DNA from: Enoplolaimus lenunculus
Lineage: Eukaryota > Nematoda > Enoplea > Enoplida > Thoracostomopsidae
Length of the DNA stretch: 64,000 bases
Direction: 5' to 3'
Assembly (NCBI GenBank): GCA_030248215.1
Contig: JASANG010000613.1
Coordinates: 209,266 to 273,265, forward strand
Both the position numbers and the translations under genes were made by a program. The notes under the pieces are model-generated. The model searched no databases, had not been told where the DNA came from, and worked only from the letters and a program-made list of their open reading frames with translations. Positions 12,311 to 24,200 of this stretch are shown piece after piece (position 1 is the stretch's first letter; each line of letters begins with the position of its first letter).

Positions 12311-15292
12311 TTGATGTTTTTACATGCTTAACTACACAATTCGAAATCGTTTCGATTAGTAAAGCAAGAACCGACGATGTCAAAAGAAAGGCTACTAATT
12401 TGAGGAGTAGAAAGAAATCAGTCACTAATAGAACATTGTAGTTGTTTTGTGATCGCTTCATTTCATGGCACAGTTTCGCTTTTCTTCGTTTTTCAATTTC
12501 ACCCTGGAACCTCTTAAATTTTAAAATTTTCAGTTAAAACGAGAGTATAAGGATTTTAATTTTGGAAAATGTTTACATGATTGTCCAGATGTTCTGCACT
12601 ATTGAACAGTGAGTCTAAACGATGAATAAATTCAAAACTACTCAAGGACAAAACAGTGTCGGTTAAGTGTTGCACATAATTCATTGTAAGGAAGGAGGGT
12701 GTAGAACTATTAAGGACATGTGCCTGCATCACCGTTTGCTCTGTGGTTTAAAAGTAGTGTTATTAGGTAGCAATGACCATGATTAATTTTGTAAAATATT
12801 TAGTTTTTCGCATTTGTTTCGTTATAATCCGCATCTCCTTATCATTTTTTATGTTTCGCATTCATACAGTGATTATGATAAGCTTCGTATTATCGACAAG
12901 ATCTGTAAAAAGGTAATTGACTTTTTTAGCTTTAACAACGTGGTAAAAGAACAAAACAACTCGAAACGTACGTATTTGCGTTCCAGTGCGTGTATCACAG
13001 GCGCCATTCCTACAATTGCTGACGTAATTTTCTTATAGTAACGGTTTTGTCTAGATAATAGAAACGAACTGGCCAGGTAATATTCTGTAGCTGGTATTTT
13101 GATCGATGTCAGCGAACATACGTTGTATAGAAATGTAGCTGCTATAATATATTGACTGGGTTTCAGAAACATGACTGAAGTCCAATTCTTATTTAAAGCC
13201 AAGATTTTGCTTAAGTATGACAGTTTTGACTTTTAAGTTGATTAGGGACTTTTAGTCAAGAAAAGGACTTTAACTTTATGGGTCGAAAATTTTGATAAAT
13301 TGGCAATTCCTGGATGTGCGAACCGTCCCATATTAGCTGTACCACTAGTCCTGATGTTTTCAACACGCATTTTAACTTTCTCAAATAATCAATAGTTGTT
13401 GAAGTCTGTGCTAATTTTGAGCTACTAGTGGTACCGTTAATATGGGTTGGTTCGCACATCCAGAAATTGCCAATTTATCAAAATTTTCGACCCGTAATGT
13501 TAAAGTGTTTTTCTCGACTTGAAGTCACTAATCGACTTAAGTCAGAGGTCGACTTATGTCTACCTCTGCAACCCAGCCAATGTCTTTACTATATATTTAA
13601 ATTATGCGAAATTGAATATATCATGCGCACACCAGATAACTTTGGAGAAGGATGAGTCGTAACATTCAAAGCTAAATGTTACTATAGCTGAGCCACTGAA
13701 GTCAAAACTATTAGTAGGTATACTGCTTGCCGAAGCAATTTTGTCTTCAGTATACAGTACACAGTTGCCTTTCTTACTTTAGCGCGTTTAGCTAAACGCC
13801 AATTTTTCAGTATCCGGTACATGAAGTATTTAAAGCTTCAATTATTTCAACTTCTCTATTTATTAGATTGTGCACGTCAACAATAGAAGGTTTCAGATAA
13901 AATCCTATGTACAGTTTTTTACACAAACATCTAAAATTAAGAACAGTGAAAATATATCGCGTATAATTAAATAGGGTATGCTGAGCTGAACACTTACCAT
14001 CAACTTCACTTGACATAAGTATAATCGTGTCACGTTGATGTTCCATAACTCGAAGCGCAGCTTCTGTGTTCGGAACTATAATCGTATTTGTCTCGCTTAA
14101 TGAGGAATTAATCGCCTGCGAAATAGAATCGCTAGGCTGACGTAAGTAGCGAGTTATTGCAAAATCTTCTCTATCAGCAGGAAGCAACAGTTTTAACTGC
14201 CTGCCACGTAACGCGCGGGCGAAACTATCAACGCTTTTAAAAAACGCTGGTGGCTGTTTGTTAACCAAAGTTTTGACTAGAGAACTCTCTACTAAAACTG
14301 CGATTATCATCGAGAGCGCTGAGCCTAAGAATAGAAAATATCGCAGTTGTTTTCGTGATGCCGGCCAGTTGCAATAAGCGTGGTATGGCTCGTTGATCAT
14401 AATCAACAAGAAATGCCATACAGCCTGAAAAGATACCTGAAACCGGTAATGAGAAACTCTGATAATTCACATCCACATATTTGTTTCTTGCATGTTATTC
14501 TTCGGATGTGTACGAAAAAGGCAGGTTACTTTGTCAGTGTATTTTTTCTTTAGAGATTATTTGTAGACTGTTTGTAAATTAGCTAGCAAATCAAAAGGTT
14601 GGACATTTTTTGGCATTAGCGTGTGCAGTATGTCCTGAATGGTGCATGAAACTAGTGTATAATTGACTAAGTATTTGGCAGGGCTCACCGTTCTGCATTG
14701 AATTATTAGAAGAATTACGGCACGTTTGACTCACCTCTGCTGCCAATCCTTCGTTCCAATGGCAAACGATTTGATTGCAAAGGAACGCGCAAATTGCAAT
14801 CACCACTGCTGTGAGTCCCATATACAACCACATACAAGGTGGAAACAGATCTAGAAGTCTGCGGATGTCTACTATACTGCCGAACCTAACTGACTCAGAT
14901 GTCACAACAACCAGAGAACCCTGAACACTACCATATGGAACCGGATACAGAAATTCAACGCCACATTTTAAACGCTCCTGTAATAATGAATACGGCGAGC
15001 AAACTAACGTGTCTCCTGTCGTCATTGCTTCCGCTATTAAACCACTGTATCCGCCTGAACAGTTTCCAAAGCCAACGTTACCCCAATCTACATCCGTATC
15101 GTAACGAACTACCTCATAGGTTATGTTTAGCATCTTTAACATGTTTAAACAGAATTCAGCGCTAATTCCTGGGTTTGCCGGTTGGTTACAGTTTATTAAC
15201 CGAGTTCCAGACTCAGTTGATGTTTTATTTGAGAAAGCGCTGCAGGGATATACAAAAATTCCATAAGGCGCAAATGTTAATTTTAGCTCCAT
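12306..15292 (-). CDS. Ionotropic glutamate receptor-like ion channel, gene A (4 exons)
   Basis: Predicted exons on the minus strand are 15292-14735, 14424-13998, 13141-12972 and 12503-12306. All are bounded by GT-AG with agreeing phases (0, 1, 0), giving 450 aa. Residues 1-152 form the S1 ligand lobe, with conserved cysteines, a WGNVG motif at 70 and an arginine at 107 in SLLQER, where iGluRs bind the ligand carboxylate. M1 is about 154-175. Exon 2 holds the pore-loop-like IMINEPYHAY...SRKQLR and M3 (about 215-236), where ESSLVK stands in place of the usual SYTANLAAF. Exon 3 ends S2 with the family pattern SSFLLSRQNRYYKKI...LERKY. Exon 4 gives M4 (about 410-436) and a short tail. The start ATG is shared by all copies. 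No signal peptide follows it, so an upstream exon may exist. An AATAAA overlaps the stop codon. Membrane channel role is inferred from the family. Confidence 0.8.
13228..13543. mobile_element. Palindromic MITE in intron 2 of gene A
   Basis: The left arm 13228-13349 and right arm 13424-13543 are inverse copies at roughly 85-90 percent, sharing GGTCGAAAATTTTGATAAAT and GTACCACTAGT. The loop is about 75 bp. The element is absent from the equivalent intron of pseudogene C, so it inserted after the A/C duplication or was lost from C. Confidence 0.75.
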
Positions 15293-15529
15293 AGAAATTA
15301 AATTTTCAACGAAAATTAAATTTTCATACACTACAGTTTGAAATGTTTCAAGCAAACTTATATATCTAAGAAATACTACGCATAATGTTTGTTTTTTTAG
15401 GTTAATTTGCTGAAAACATCAAAGCATTTTTATTTGGACTGTGGATTGTTCAATTACGCTCTCCGTATATTACGGTTCTTGGAATCGGAATACAAATCCG
15501 ATCAGCTATAGTCATCATTCAGGAAAAGT

Positions 15530-15600
15530 TATTTTATAGGAATCGAACCCACGGCTTGGAGCAGTAGAAGGGTTATCATCGCCACTCAACTATAGGTCAA
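15530..15600 (-). repeat. tRNA-like promoter segment (tRNA-derived SINE or tRNA relic), copy 1
   Basis: On the minus strand TAGTTGAGTGG (15592-15582) fits RNA polymerase III box A, and GGTTCGATTCC (15549-15539) fits box B exactly, about 43 bp apart. A T-arm-like stem GTGGG/CCTAT can be drawn around the box B loop. A convincing acceptor stem and anticodon arm cannot, so this is a tRNA-derived relic, not a tRNA gene. Confidence 0.55.
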
Positions 15601-15994
15601 ACCCATCGGGCTTTCACGTCTGTGGTGAGTTAGTACTACGTATGTTGCACTTATCAAACACTGCACACTCTGAAACTTAAATTCTCATATACTTCTGTTT
15701 TCTACATTTTTGGCAATCCTTTTTACGTAAGAAATAATATGCATTTGGCTTCATATTTAGGCCAATAATAATTTGTTGAAAACATCAAAGACATCTTTAT
15801 TTATTGTGGCATGTTTACTGACGTGGCAACTGTTCCTTCAGTCACACTATCTGTGTAACATTGCGGTTCCAATGTTGTGTTTTATAGCTTAACATTGCAA
15901 CACAACTCATTTCTGCCAACATAATCAGCAGAAATTGGCATCGGAATACTAATCCAAATAGCCATAGTCATAATTCAGGAAAACTTATTTTATA

Positions 15995-16060
15995 CTAGGA
16001 ATTGAACCTTCTCGTCTGGAGTAGGGGACGGTTATTATCATCACTTAGCTATAGGAGCTT
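15995..16060 (-). repeat. tRNA-like promoter segment, copy 2
   Basis: The minus strand carries TAGCTAAGTGA (16051-16041) and GGTTCAATTCC (16008-15998), spaced as in copy 1. It is a diverged relative in the next tandem unit. An eroded third lies near 16319-16380, and another near 38362-38430 upstream of pseudogene C. Confidence 0.5.
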
Positions 16061-16465
16061 GACGCAGAAATGCGAGGGTGCTCTCACGTCTGTGCTGATT
16101 TAGTACACGTATATTGCAATCATCAAACACTATGTTCTTTGAAATTTAAATTTTCATATACTTCTGTTTGCAATAATTTAGGCATTCCTTATATATTTAA
16201 GAAATAGCAGGCTACTGATTTCCGCCCTAAAAGTAAGCATTATTTCGGAACAAGTTCAGCAGAAATTGACATCAGAATGTAAATCCACATAATTCAGGAA
16301 AACTTATATGCTATGGAAGGAACCAAAGTGCTGAAATAGGAAGCGTTTACAATCAAGATTGACAGCTGTAAAGGCGTGACGCTCTAAACCGAGTGATCAT
16401 TTATCTGTTGTCATTTAGTACTCTACCTATGCATTTAGTACTCTACCTATAATGCCATTATTATA

Positions 16466-17600
16466 ACTGTGCACTATATATTATTTATTACATACACATT
16501 ACACTAAGTTGCTTATAGTTATTAACTCTATGTGAGAAGGTTTAATGATTTTAGAAAACTAAATTTAGCAACTGCGAAACTGGCAACACCTAATTCCTAG
16601 CTAACAAATCGCATTCAATGAATTAATCGCTAAGCTTTATTTTTTGATAAGTGGTTTCTGAAACACTCTGATCATGGTGATTTTTATATAAATAGCTAAC
16701 CAACTTCAATCAGAAAATTATTTTGTGTCAATATATATGAAATGTTTAACAAGTCAGACAAAGGATAGCATTGCTATGTACATACAGCGACTTCTCCTGT
16801 GCTATTGTTTCAATATAAATTATGAAATCTGATACGTTAAATCGCGGCTTCCATAAAATGTTTCAGTATCAAAATCTGAACAATATTAAGCTTTCATGGT
16901 CGTCGGCTTGTCGAATGTATAAAACAAAGAAAACAGTGTTAAATCAACTTTTATTGCTACAAGCCTACACCGACGTTGAACAATAAATTGTTTAACTTGT
17001 TATACTAATTTGTAAAATGTGTTTTAGCGTATTATGACCGCATTTATTGTTACAACACTGTGCATAGGCTTATTCTGCACTCCGAGCAGAGGTAAATCCG
17101 ACCGTTTAATTTTTGATTACTAGCTTACGAGCTTTCAATTGAGGGTCGAAAAAAGAACCTTCACGTATCGCGTCTTTCAACCATATTTGGTAACAAAATT
17201 GCTTTTTATACAAGTGCTCCATATTGTGGCTAAAAGTATCGCAGCTTTAATGAATTCTATAAGTGCAAGCAAGATGTGATTAACTTTTGCGTTGCTATCG
17301 CTGTAGCTGATTTATAATTTTGCCTAGTTAGTAAAACATCGGGAAACAATTCAAAACATATTTCACCGTTTCAAAAAACCCACCACAACTTTATTAAATT
17401 CCGCAAACATTTTACACGTACTCAATAATTAAAACTGTGGACATTACTGAACTTGTTACTAGTACACGAATATGTCGTAGCGAGATCGGTTCTCGTTGAA
17501 TTACTGAGCCTCAAATGATTGGTATTGCTTCGCGAAACGTAACGATATATACCATTATATAAATGCTACATAACGCTTAAAATTTATATATTACCCTGCC
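16466..17600 (+). repeat. Upstream block shared three times in the window (copy 1)
   Basis: This stretch aligns along its length with 28120-28980 and 39232-40110; shared words include GCTATGTACATACAGCGACTT and TTGATACGTTAAATCG. It has a TATATAAAT box on the plus strand at about 16686, kept at 28345 and lost in the third copy. A short plus-strand frame at 17034-17092 begins MTAFIVTTL and ends at a GT. The block therefore may hold a plus-strand promoter and first exon, but no following exon was found. Confidence 0.55.
17034..17092 (+). other. Possible signal-peptide first exon (plus strand)
   Basis: An ATG opens a 20-codon hydrophobic frame, MTAFIVTTLCIGLFCTPSRG, followed at once by GTAAAT, a plausible splice donor. 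In the copy at 39846 the ATG is GTG and the donor GT is GC, so it could not be used there. Without a downstream exon or transcript it remains a guess. Confidence 0.2.
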
Positions 17601-17690
17601 GTCGGACAATGACCGGCCGGCCAAACGTCCGGTTGGCTGATAACCCACCAGCCAGCTGGAAAACTGGTAATTCCACAACACTTCACCAGA
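17590..17690 (-). repeat. GGCCGGC repeat terminus fragment, inverted
   Basis: GACCGGCCGGCC followed by GTTGGCTG and, at 17654, GCTGGAAAACTGGTAATTCC matches in reverse the GGAATTACC...GGCCGGCTGG head of the GGCCGGC family. Only the head is present. Confidence 0.4.
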
Positions 17691-18460
17691 TGATAAACCA
17701 TTTCAAGCACTAAAATAACCGTTTCATGATCCCGTAATGTTTCAATGTTTGAAATTTGAGCGTAAAACTCTTTTGTTCGTGTTTGATTACTGAATTACGT
17801 CTGTTTTTTACTTGCTTTACGTGATTTTTTCATATAACCGAAGTTCAGGTCTCCCCTGATACCGGTAAGAATCAGGTTTTCGACATCCGTTGTTAGTTTC
17901 GAAGTGCTTTGAATCTGCTGAAATAAGCAGCGACGTCCACTCCGACTTTAGCGTATCAAGTGTAATCGGACTTAACTAAGCACTTGCGCATCCAACTGTT
18001 ACCTGGTTTTAAATGAAAAAATATGCAAAGGGATCTTTTAAAGTTTGAACAGCTTAAATTTAATGCATCAAATTCACCAGAACTCACAACTTTGAAATAT
18101 CGAAAACTTTAACTATTTGCAGTATGCGATGTCCATCATGTGGCGAAAGGTTATCGGCTAATAATGAACAGTATCTGGAGGTGATTGAATATATATACTG
18201 AGAATGTAGTGTAGTAGGGACAATTTTACTTATCTCGGGGTGTGGGTGGCAGCACCTGTGACCGCCTTATATACTAAGAATGTGGCGTAGCTTGGGGAGT
18301 TACTTTCCTTTGGGAAGTGGCAGCACCCCTAACCCCCAGTTTCAAGAGACGCTGAGGCTGAGCATGATAAGTGTTCCAATAATGAATTGCTTAATGTGGG
18401 GGTTCGATGGCGAAAACTCCCCATCCTGCTTATATGGAGGAACTTTTGCGTGTTGTGGGT
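17691..18460. other. No gene recognised
   Basis: AT-rich sequence with two partial direct repeats of TATATACTGAGAATGT...GTGGCAGCACC near 18190 and 18270. Nothing else is seen. Confidence 0.35.
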
Positions 18461-19122
18461 CCAGCTGTCCCTCTGTCCCAACTGTCCTGCTGACTCAGTT
18501 ATCGCCCTGTCCCACTGTCCCGCTGTCCCAACTGTCCCTTTGTCCCAAATGTTGCAACTGTCCCCCTGTTACAACTGTCTCGCTGTCCCACTGTACAAAC
18601 TGTCCTGCTCTGCCAGCTGTCCCAACTGCCCAACAGTCTCAACTGTCGCGTGGTTCCAACTGTCCCGACTGTTCCAACTGCCCTGCTGTGCCTACTGTCC
18701 CAACTGTCCCGCTGTGCCAACTGTCCTAACTTTCCCGCTGTTTCAAGCGCTCCTTTGTCTCAACTGTCCAGTTGTTCCTTCTGTTACGCTGTCCCTATTG
18801 TCCCGCTGTGCCGACTGTTCAACTGTCCCTGTGTCCAACTGTCCCGCTGTCCCAACTCTTCTTATGTCCCAACTGTTGCGCTGTCCCAACTGCCCCGCTG
18901 TCTCAACTGCCCCGCTGTCTCAACTGCCCCGCTGTCCCAACTGTTCCGCGGACCCAGCTGCCCCGCTGTTCCAACTGCCCCGCTTTCCCAACTGTTCCAC
19001 TGCCCCAACTGTTCCAGCTGTTCCGCTGTCCTAACGTACTGCTGTCCGAACTGTCCCAACTGTCCCGCTGTCCCAACTCTCCCGCTGCCTCAACTGCCCC
19101 GATGTCCTAACTGTCCCACTGT
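18461..19122 (+). repeat. CTGTCCC minisatellite, basic unit about 17 bp
   Basis: About 660 bp of imperfect repeats of CTGTCCCGCTGTCCCAA with variants such as CTGCCCCGCTGTCTCAA. The plus strand is strongly pyrimidine-rich. Frames of up to 215 codons cross it in several phases because the unit lacks stops; their cysteine/proline-rich translations are not evidence of a protein. Confidence 0.9.
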
Positions 19123-19194
19123 GTAACAACATGTAGAGAATATGTGCAACACGTACATCCAATGATTGTCAAATATTACTGAACGTACAAATTG

Positions 19195-19640
19195 CACGCA
19201 GAGTCTATACCCGCTGGTGCCCGAAGGTAAACGCGGGTCTAGTAAAGAATTTCTTTCGCGAGTATACTCGCGTGTAGAGATTTGTATCACGCGGTTAAAA
19301 ATTGTCAGTTTTACCCGCGCCAAACTTTCAGAGTTAAAGTACAAAACATACGCTATTGACAAAGCTTGTCAGCGGACGTTGAAAAAGCAAACGTTCTATG
19401 GGTTTGAAATATTATGTTTCTAGTATGTTTCATGTGTAAATTTTATGGGAGCTAAAACACTAAACTTCATTAAAGTGCAAATAGCTAGCGATCTTTAAAT
19501 TCTAGTCAACTTCAGGTGCGGATAAATTGTGGGTCGTCGATTGAACTTTTAGCGGGGTTCGCGGATAAAAAATCTTATTTGCGTTGGCAGAGCGCGGGTC
19601 GGGTAAAACAATCTTTACCCACGTCCCACTTTGATTGTAC
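19195..19640. repeat. CCCGCGGGTA-family element, second member
   Basis: GCAGAGTCTATACCCGCTGG opens it. TTTCGCGAGTATACTCGCG and TTTTACCCGCGCCAAACT follow, and GCGCGGGTCGGGTAAAAC with TTTACCCACGTCCCACTTTG lies near 19590-19630. Ends are less clear than at 40342-41170. Confidence 0.45.
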
Positions 19641-20159
19641 CGTGCTGTAATTATGCTTCTGGATACCTAATTCTATTCAATCTGAAATGTTTTAAGGACA
19701 AGCTGAAAACCACTAAATCCGGCTACAAACCAGCGGTACCAGAGTTTCGGAGCCGCCACACAGTGGTTACCTGGGAAAATGAGGGTGCAATTCCTGGGTG
19801 AAGTATCTCGCAAACATAAATTTCACTGGTATCATATTTTAAATCTAGGAGATCTACACGGGAGGGTGGCGGTTCAAATTGACGAACTAGAGTTGGTTTT
19901 GCATTTTTGTGGTGCAACATAATTTATACTGAACTCTTCGGCTATGAGTAGTATTTTTAAAAGTTGCTGTTGCTGGATATCGATGTAAAATTTTAGGTTT
20001 CACACTCAAAAATTTGTGGTTTATAGTTTTATAATGCAAACAGATCAAGATCTCGATGTCCTGAATGGTGCATGAAACTAGTGTATAATTGGCTAAGTAT
20101 TTGGCAGGCTCACCGTTCTGTATGAAATTATTAAAAGAATTATGGCATGTTTAACTCAC

Positions 20160-20701
20160 CTCTGCTGTCAATCTGGCGTTCCAATGACAAACGGTTTGAT
20201 TGTAAACAAACGCACAAAATGCAATCACTACTGCTGTGAACACCATACACAACCACATACATGGTTGAAACAGTGCTAGAAGTCTGCCGATGTCTACTAT
20301 ACTGCCGCAGTTAAGCCACTTGGAGCTCACTATAGTCAGAGAACTTTGAACACTACCATATGGAACCGGATACAGAAATTCAACGCCACATTTTAAACGC
20401 TCCTGTAATAATGAATACGGCGAGCAAACTAACGTGTCTCCTGTCGTCATTGCTTATATCCACCTGAACAGTTTCCAAAGCCAACGTTACCCCAATCTAC
20501 ATCCGTATCGTAACGAACTACCTCATAGGTTATGTTTAGCATCTTTAATATGTTTATACATAATTCAGCGCTTATTCCAGGGTTTTCCAGTTCGTTACAG
20601 TTTATTAACCGAGTTCCAGACTCAGTCAAAGTTTTATTCGACGGAACACTGCAGGGATATGTAAAAGTTCCAAAAGGTGCCAATGCCAATTTTAGCGCCA
20701 T
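20160..20701 (-). pseudogene. Receptor copy B: exon 1 only, with an internal deletion
   Basis: The minus strand begins with the conserved ATG (20701) and MALKLALAPFGTFTYPC and ends at the conserved GAG|GTGAGT donor (20160). Next to gene A it lacks 16 bp after NCSGGY (near 20450), which shifts the frame and removes GLIAEA. The rest, from TLVCSPYSLLQERLKCGVEF through M1, is otherwise open. No exon 2, 3 or 4 follows on the minus strand before 19.6 kb, so it is a fragment of a gene A-like unit and not a functional gene. Confidence 0.8.
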
Positions 20702-20939
20702 ACATATTACAACTTTAATGAAATTTATATTTAATATACTTCTGTTCGTAATATTTCTGGCAGGTAAACGTTGTATATAAGAAATAATGGGCTTTATGCC
20801 TCATTGTAGTATGTTTACGAACACGACTACTGTTCAGTTACACCCGGAAATCCACAAAACCCATTTTCGTTTTATTACAAGCATTTGCACCCATTCATGC
20901 CCGAGTAATGCACCGCCGTATACTTCTGCCTGTGTATAA

Positions 20940-21010
20940 AAAGTACCAGGTGCAACACCAACAACAGCATAAAACAAGAACAACAATATAACAACAACAA
21001 CAACAACACT
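20940..21010 (+). repeat. AAC-rich microsatellite
   Basis: Imperfect (ACA/AAC)n ending in six clean AAC units near 20990-21006. The opposite-strand cysteine/valine-rich frames here are simple-repeat translations. Confidence 0.8.
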
Positions 21011-21229
21011 TAGAATGAAAATCATGCACATACAAAAAATACATACAACACAAGACTACTAAAGGGGGATAAACATGAACATTTTCAAATGTTGAAAAAG
21101 GAGCCAATGTTTAAAACAGGGGCGGTACAGTAGCATAGGCATGAAGAAATGTTTCAAAATTTGAAAAAGGGGGTATTGTTAAAATTTAAGACATTCTCCA
21201 CGTTACAATAGAGTATTGCAGGAACTCTG

Positions 21230-24200
21230 AGCGCACACAATTTTAGCTAGCTATCGCGTCCATTGCCTGCCTCGGTCCTATTTGACTTACCATCGACCCT
21301 GCGGTCGGTCGTACATATCCCTGTCCTGGTCCCCTTGCACTAGCGCGCCCTTTCTACAAGGACGCCCCTCGCTGATTCGGATAACCATGATTTAATTTTT
21401 TCAGCAGGACCCGGCAGCTGCGCCGCCGAGGGAGGTTCGATAACATCTGACCTCATTCATGCGCTGCCTCCCTCTTCTTGCCGAGCCACTATTTTTTTTT
21501 CCGCCAGTACCTGCTCACTACCGGCACTAGGTTGGGACTTTGTTGGCGTCCGGACTTTACTCGGACCCGATTGAGACCCCGTCTGCACACAAATTATTTA
21601 TCCATTGCTTCTACTCCTGTGTTCTTGGTCGATCCTCTAGGAAACAATGTCTGCACAAATTCAACGCTCTCCGGTTATTTTCCGCCATGCATTCTAGCTC
21701 TTTCTTTCGTTTTTGGTCGAGAAACTCAATCATTTGAGTCATAGATTGCCGGGTTCTCTACTCCAGTGTTAATTCAGACATCTCCGTTTCCCTCGTATTT
21801 CCTGAATACGGGTTCGTTTTAGTAAACCAAGCTGACATCCTCGCTACTGCTCATGCGGTATCTACGCACAATTGTTTAGCCATCAGATGCTGCACCTCTT
21901 TCTGAAGCTGCAGCAATTCCGCCTTCTTCAGGGCTCTCGCTACAGGCCCATTGGTCTCAGCGTTCTTAAATTCCTCAGGTCTAACTGTTTCCGTAGCGCC
22001 CAATATTTTTGATTCTGATCCGCCCGAGCTGTAATCATCTGTGTTAGCGGTGCTACTCACGGGTCATTTGCCCCATGTAATAACTGCATAATCACATGTG
22101 CTGACAGCGGCAAGCCAAAATCCGGCTTAGCTCGCCCCCAATGCAACCCGCGCGTAGCTAACGCCCAAGCTGCTGTCTTCCTTATCACTGTTTTAAACCA
22201 TCTCATCGTTGCATGATATGTCTTTGGCACTATATCCAACAAGCGGAACACATATGTGGCTTATCCCCGTTTTGAGTAGATCAGGCATTACCACCATTGA
22301 CCAATTGACGCCTCCCGCTTCAAATAAATTCCATAGGCTTTTAACGCCGGTGTCGCCCAGTGTGCTGCCAAATGTCCTAATTGGTCACCCGGCAACCCCA
22401 AACCCAGTTGCTCCGGTGAATCATTTTGCTTCAAAATAATTTGAATGCAGCACATATTGGTAGCCACCTAGATAATTAATTAGGAAGTGGCCCTGTTCCA
22501 ATTTTACCAAATCAGGAGACATAATTATGCCTTTCCCTATGTTTGCATATCTGTGTGGCTGGACTTGTGTCCGACCACTAGATTTTTTTCGTGAAACTCT
22601 AGTCTTACCTCAGACCCTTCTGTCGCTTCCAACCATCCTCTGTTGGTTCCACTTTCGATTCCTGGGCTGCTTTCGTCACTCCCTCAACCTCCAGTCGTAC
22701 CACCTTACGGATACGCCCTGGGGTTAGCGACTTTTGCCTTTCTAATACTCCTTTGCGACGCTAAGCTTTTCCTTCCGGAGACGACTCCGGCTGCAGTGCT
22801 ATTCCGGCGTACTTGTCCAGCTCTAACTCCACTACTTCCATAACAATTCGTTATTTGCCGCACCCGCGTTTCCAGCTGCCGCGTTTGCTGCAATAATAAC
22901 ATCACCTCCTCTAATGGTTTGGCTAACTTCTCCGCTGTAATCTGCCGTTCGGTTTTCTTCTCTTTCACATTGCTTTCCACCTGCGTCACTAATTTCTCAC
23001 TCCAGATACAAAACCAGACGAAACTCTACTGAAGGTGTTTCTACCGATGGTGGAGCTGGTACTTTTTCTGTCCAGTGCGTGCCTTTCAGTAGTGGAAGAG
23101 GAGGGGGAGGTATAACTGCCTCCGTTAGGAAACGTGACCTTGTTCGGATGATTCCGTATTCCTAGGTAACCAAAGAAACTTCTGCTCTTTATACGTCTCC
23201 GAATCCAATACATTCCACCATTACTTGCCCACGGTAGCCGAAGTGCGCGCCGCTACGCTACCTTTATCATATTCCTTTCCAGCGCTTTTCCTTTTCCTTT
23301 TCCTTATCCTTTACCGTTACCGCTGTATCCCGATTGAACCTCAAAACGTAGTGGCAACACTGTTCACTTCAGTCGTACCAGGCTGTACCTCCATGCTTTC
23401 GTCTTCGCTCGCTGTTGATAAGCATATTACTCCCTCTTTCCTGTTACAGTTGTTTTTCTGCCCTTTGTCTTTCCTACAAGAGACGTCGCAGTTGATGCCC
23501 CTGTTTGATGGACTTGACGGCCGCTGTTCCGCTGAAAATTTAGGCTCAGCTTCCGATACCTCCATCTCGGTCGTAATATCTTCTTTGCTAGATGCCGACG
23601 CTATACATTATTGACGGGTACCCGCCAGACGCAACTCCTCCGTTCTAAGTCTATACACACCAGTAGGATTTCCACTGTTTATGACCCTTGTTTCCTGATG
23701 TCTGCTACAATTTATCGCCCTCCCGGATTTATTAGTTTGGCGGAGGTAATTGCAATATCATTCGTTTGTCGCCATAGACTTCAGCGTCTCCGACGCCGGC
23801 ACATGCCTTCATGCTACATCCAGCGAGGTATCCCACCATCTGTAACCTCCTCTTCTTCTACTACATTTATTTGTTTCGTCACTGCATACCGCTCCTTTGG
23901 TATTGTGAATTCCTTCTCGTACGGATTCCTTTGTACCGGTTTTGTAGGCTGCATATAAATTGTTTCCCAATCTTTTTTCTCCGCTTAACCTGAACATAGA
24001 ATTGCTTGTGCTTTTGCTTTTCTTTTGCGTGTCTTACTACAGTCGGTTTCTATTTAACCCGCCGAACCATTTTTCTTGCCAATTCAGGCCATTTTTCTAC
24101 TACATTCGGTTTAATATTGAGTGCCGTGATATCCACCGCACACTTGTGTACCAATTTCCTTACTTTTATTTCATTCGGCCGCAACAAACTGATCTGCTGT

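Larger units (their letters stand above)
15430..16400 (-). repeat. Triplicated upstream unit of gene A carrying tRNA-like sequences
   Basis: Blocks starting near 15430, 15890 and 16220 are diverged direct copies, sharing AGGAAAACTTATTTTATA, CACGTCTGTG and TTCATATACTTCTGTTT. Each contains or contained a tRNA-like segment. The TACTTCTGTTTG...AATATTT stretch also occurs just upstream of exon 1 in copies B and C, so the unit is duplicated promoter-side DNA. Confidence 0.6.

Noticed and set aside
15530-15600. Functional tRNA gene
   Set aside because: Box A and box B fit, but no acceptor stem or proper anticodon arm can be drawn.
18280-19126. Frames of up to 215 codons with Cys/Pro-rich products
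   Set aside because: They run through the CTGTCCC minisatellite in overlapping phases and on both strands; the repeat unit simply lacks stops.
20834-21107. Val/Cys-rich minus-strand frames
   Set aside because: Translation of the AAC microsatellite.
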